Below, in pieces: positions 61,472 to 64,000 of a DNA stretch of 64,000 nt. Position numbers and translations under genes: made by a program. This stretch comes from Streptomyces antimycoticus (GTDB taxonomy: Bacteria; Actinomycetota; Actinomycetes; Streptomycetales; Streptomycetaceae): contig NZ_BJHV01000001.1 of NCBI RefSeq assembly GCF_005405925.1, forward strand, positions 7,564,001 to 7,628,000, in the 5' to 3' direction. Under the pieces are notes generated by a model, which was given only the letters and a program-made list of their open reading frames with translations, had not been told where the DNA came from and made no database searches. Positions within the stretch are counted from its first letter, which is position 1; each line of letters starts with the position of its first letter.

Positions 61472-63213
61472 CCGCCGCACCGGCGACCGCGTACCCCAGC
61501 GTCCCGACCCACGCGCCGTCGTCGACCGCACGGGCCGTCACATACTGGGCAACTCCCGCGAGCGGCAGGCCGAGCCACTCCCAGCGCCCGTCGAGGGCCA
61601 CCAGCGCCACCACCAGCAGCGCGTACCAGGGATAGCCGGGCGTCATCAGCAGGAACGCGGTCCCGGTCACCACCAGCGCGCCGCGCCAGGGCCGCCCGGG
61701 ATCGCCGCGCAGCAGCACCCACGCGACGACCACGAGCAGGACGGCGGCGACCACTGGCAGGGCCCAGCTCTCCGGGGCGGGGTGGACCAGACGCAGCAGT
61801 GCGTAGCGGTTCTTGTCATCCGCGGCGGTGGAGCCCGTCTCGTACCCCTCCTCGGCCACATAGCCGGTGAGATAGCCGAGCACGGAGGAGCGCGAGAGCA
61901 GGACGTACGGGAGGTAGCCGAGCGCGACGACGGCCGCGGCGGGCAGCACGATCGCCGCGGCAGGGCGCACCGCCGTTGCCGCGGCGCGGCGGAGCCGGGT
62001 GGTCGGCGAGGCGGGGCTCCCGGCGTTTTCAGGGCCTTGGGGTCTTGGGGGTCTTGGAGTTCATGGCGAGGATGCCGGAGAGCGCACCCGGCAGGGTTGC
62101 GGCGGGCAGCAGCTTGGCGGCGATCGCCGCGCCGAGCAGCACGCCGCCCAGGGCGCGGCGGCGGGGGACGGCGACCAGGCCCGCGACGGTCAACAGCACG
62201 CCCAGTGCGTCGACATGGGCGTTGTTCACGGCCTCCACCGGCACGGCCGGGCACCAGGCCCACAGCGCCGCGCGGGCGGTCGCGAGGCGGGGATCGGAGC
62301 GGCGGCGTGCCGCGGCCAGCAACACGGCGGTGGTGGCGACGGACAGCAGCGCGCCGCCGGTCTGCAGGGGGAGGAGAGTGGAACCTGACGGCGCCGAGCG
62401 GTGTACAAGCAGGAAATAGCCCTCTGCGACGGGAGGATAGATCGTATGGACCGCGGGGCGGTTGAGGCGGGTGCACTGCGACTCGGCGGGGCCGGAGGTG
62501 CCGCGCGTGTGGCCGGGGGCCTTGCGCGTGTTGCTGGGGGTGTTGGGCGCGTGGTCGGGCGCCGGATCGGTGCGTGGGTGGGCGCCGGGCGCGGGAGGTT
62601 CGGCTGCGGGGCGGACGGGGGCGCGGTCGGGGCCGTGGCAGGCGGAGCCCTTCGGGAAGAGCCAGCGGTCGCGCAGCGGAGCGAGCGCGGGGTCCTCGGG
62701 CGCGTGGTCATAGGGGGATATGCCCGCGGCCTGTACACGTCCGTCCCAGGCGTAGCGGTAGGCGTCGGTGCTGGTGCGCGGCGGCCCGAGCAGGCCCGTG
62801 GCGGCGACCGCGGCGCTCCCCACGAGCACGAAGACGGCGGCCTGGCGGGCGCCCAGGCGGCGGACCGTCCACGCCGCCGCGGCGAACAGCACCCAGGCGA
62901 GGGCGTACCAGCGGGAGAGCGTGCCGGGCGCGGTGTGGAAGTCGTCCCTGCGGAAGGTCAGCGCGAGGACGGCGACCAGCGAGCCGAGCAGAGTTGCCGG
63001 CGCGAGCGGGGATATCCACGGGTGGGCGGTCCGCCCCCGCGCGGCCCGGGCGGGGCACTCTGCCGGGCGGGGCTCGTCCGTGCTGTCAGGCGGTGGTGCG
63101 AGGCGGTCGCGGGCCGGTGGGCGAGGGCCCGGGCCGGAGTGCTGATCAGGCACCCGGCCGGCCCACCGGGCGAGTCGGCCGGGCCGCAGCAGGCCGCGCG
63201 CCGATGCGGGCAC
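61320..63213 (-). pseudogene. GT87-like mannosyltransferase membrane protein, split by a frameshift
   Basis: The N-terminal frame runs from a GTG at 63213 to a stop at 62029. The C-terminal frame, shifted by one base, is open through 61970 down to 61320. Together they give one polytopic protein: membrane helices, T-S-T-D-A-Y-R-Y-A-W-D-G-R-V-Q-A-A-G-I-S-P-Y (the GT-C loop with its acidic motif), a long Pro-rich insert, V-H-T-I-Y-P-P-V-A-E-G-Y-F, V-E-A-V-N-N-A-H-V-D-A-L-G, A-A-K-L-L-P-A, then L-G-Y-L-P-Y-V-L-L and T-P-G-Y-P-W-Y in the second part. These are motifs of polyprenyl-phosphomannose-using alpha-mannosyltransferases. Removing one base from a C5 run (62047-62051) would rejoin the frames. 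Stop is 3 bp from the methyltransferase gene. Confidence 0.78.
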
Positions 63214-63216
63214 GGC

Positions 63217-64000
63217 TCAGCGCTCCGTGGCGGACCGGGGCAGCGGCGGTGTGCGGCGCAGCGACACAAAGCTCCGGTCCCGCGCGGTCCATTGCTCGAC
63301 CGGGTTCCAGCCCACCGCGCGCGCGTGGTGCAGCAGTGCCGGGACGCCGACCCGGGCCCAGGGGAAGGCCGTTCCCATGTCGCCCCGGCCGTCGTCGACC
63401 CGCACCCGCACCCGCTCGTCCACATCGGCCGCCGCGGCCTCCACCAGCAGCAGCCCGTCGGGGGCTATGAGTTGAGCGACGCGCGCGAGGAGTGCCTGCG
63501 GATCACCGCCGATGCCGATGTTGCCGTCGATCAGCAGCGCCGTGCCCCAGCGTCCCTCGCCGGGCAGCGGTTCGAAGACCGAGCGGCACAGCGCGGGCCC
63601 GCCCGCACGGACCGTTCGGGCGACCGCGGCCTGGCTGACGTCGATGCCCAGGCAGGGGCGGCCGCGCAGGGCCAGTGCGGCCACCAGCCGACCGGGTCCG
63701 CAGCCGATGTCGAGGGCCGGGCCCTGGCATCGCCGCAGCACGGTCCGATCGGCCTCGTCGGCGTCCGCACACCAGCGTTCGACGTCCAAGGGCAGCATCC
63801 AGCCGTCGGCTCGGCGCAGGAACAGCGGACCTCGGCCCGCGTGCAGCGCCCGGACATAGGGGTCGGCGTGCCAGGCGGCGGCCGCACGGCGAGCGGGAGT
63901 CCGCTCACGCACCGATTCGTCACGTACGGATCCGTCTCGTACCGATCGATCTCGTACCGGTCCGTCGTGTACGGATCCGTCTCGCACCGGTCCGTCTCGC
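63217..64000 (-). CDS. Class I SAM-dependent methyltransferase with N-terminal pentapeptide repeats (start beyond window)
   Basis: The frame is open to the right edge; the first in-window start is a GTG at 63987 (256 residues), but in-frame repeats continue past it, so the true start may lie outside. The methyltransferase core begins near residue 85: A-L-D-I-G-C-G-P-G-R-L-V-A-A-L (SAM motif I), C-L-G-I-D-V-S-Q-A-A-V (motif II), L-I-D-G-N-I-G-I-G-G, and L-I-A-P-D-G-L-L-L-V-E. The N-terminus is a run of V-R-D-G-S-like five-residue repeats encoded by 15-bp DNA units. Directly upstream of the glycosyltransferase gene in one operon, so it may act in the same glycan or lipid pathway. Confidence 0.82.
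   Translation of the reverse strand, partial: RDGPVRDGSVHDGPVRDRSVRDGSVRDESVRERTPARRAAAAWHADPYVRALHAGRGPLFLRRADGWMLPLDVERWCADADEADRTVLRRCQGPALDIGCGPGRLVAALALRGRPCLGIDVSQAAVARTVRAGGPALCRSVFEPLPGEGRWGTALLIDGNIGIGGDPQALLARVAQLIAPDGLLLVEAAAADVDERVRVRVDDGRGDMGTAFPWARVGVPALLHHARAVGWNPVEQWTARDRSFVSLRRTPPLPRSATER
63911..64000. repeat. 15-bp tandem repeat encoding pentapeptides, running off the right edge
   Basis: Six units in register at 63911-63925, 63926-63940, 63941-63955, 63956-63970, 63971-63985 and 63986-64000, pattern AC(G/C)G(A/G)TCCGTCTCG(T/C). Confidence 0.9.

Noticed and set aside
63911..64000. CRISPR-like array
   Set aside because: Units are 15 bp, contiguous, without unique spacers, and in frame with a coding sequence; the other tandem repeats in the window fail for the same reasons.

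Overview
The window reads as a piece of a Streptomyces chromosome. It is very GC-rich with strong third-position GC bias, uses many GTG starts, contains whiI-type and rok7B7-type developmental regulators, and the gene order aconitase / ngcEFG / rok7B7 / xylFGH / dxs / fadAB / whiI / hemE / hemG-hemQ matches what I recall of the S. coelicolor SCO5999-SCO6045 region. Gene names rest on recalled family similarity and synteny, not on a database search.

Region 1 (1-15 kb): the start of a streptomycin-6-kinase-like gene runs off the left edge and diverges from aconitase, whose promoter carries a MarR/TamR-like palindrome and a DmdR/IdeR-like iron box. Then come a GNAT acetyltransferase, two large secreted GH92 alpha-mannosidases (one frameshifted) that share an identical LacI-type 12-bp operator, an internally deleted Rpn-type nuclease remnant, a divergent NmrA/HxlR pair, an isochorismatase-like hydrolase and a small lipoprotein. 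Region 2 (15-24 kb): two sugar ABC importers, ngcEFG (GlcNAc/chitobiose) and xylFGH (xylose), flank the ROK regulator rok7B7. Region 3 (24-36 kb): dxs, an APC permease, an NYN-domain protein, a propeller-like protein, a coupled fadA-fadB beta-oxidation pair, an RNase D-like exonuclease, whiI and a DUF3000 protein.

Region 4 (36-48 kb): haem genes hemE, hemG and hemQ are interrupted by a 4-hydroxybenzoate module (MFS permease, IclR, pobA and a divergent double-length IclR protein), a CoA-disulfide-reductase-like flavoprotein, and an uncharacterised protein built from three copies of a Cys/His module. Region 5 (48-64 kb): a TAP-type secreted peptidase; a cluster of two TIGR04222 membrane proteins and a DUF692 (MNIO) enzyme, in which the translationally coupled partner ends in a Gly/Ser tail with seven cysteines; a class A PBP with an altered transpeptidase active site; a deacetylase-like lipoprotein or membrane protein; GT-C-like membrane proteins; a cytochrome b / molybdopterin oxidoreductase fusion; and a methyltransferase with N-terminal pentapeptide repeats.

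The window is rich in short in-frame tandem repeats (15, 18, 21 and 24 bp) at gene ends and starts, and in Streptomyces-type dispersed intergenic repeats. The most interesting candidate system is the DUF692 / Cys-rich-tail membrane protein pair at 51.8-54.1 kb. The most unusual DNA-level feature is a run of four start codons at exact 24-bp intervals, three of them preceded by near-identical Shine-Dalgarno cassettes within the repeat and the first by a similar one, at 60.83-60.91 kb. No rRNA, tRNA, CRISPR array or insertion sequence was seen.
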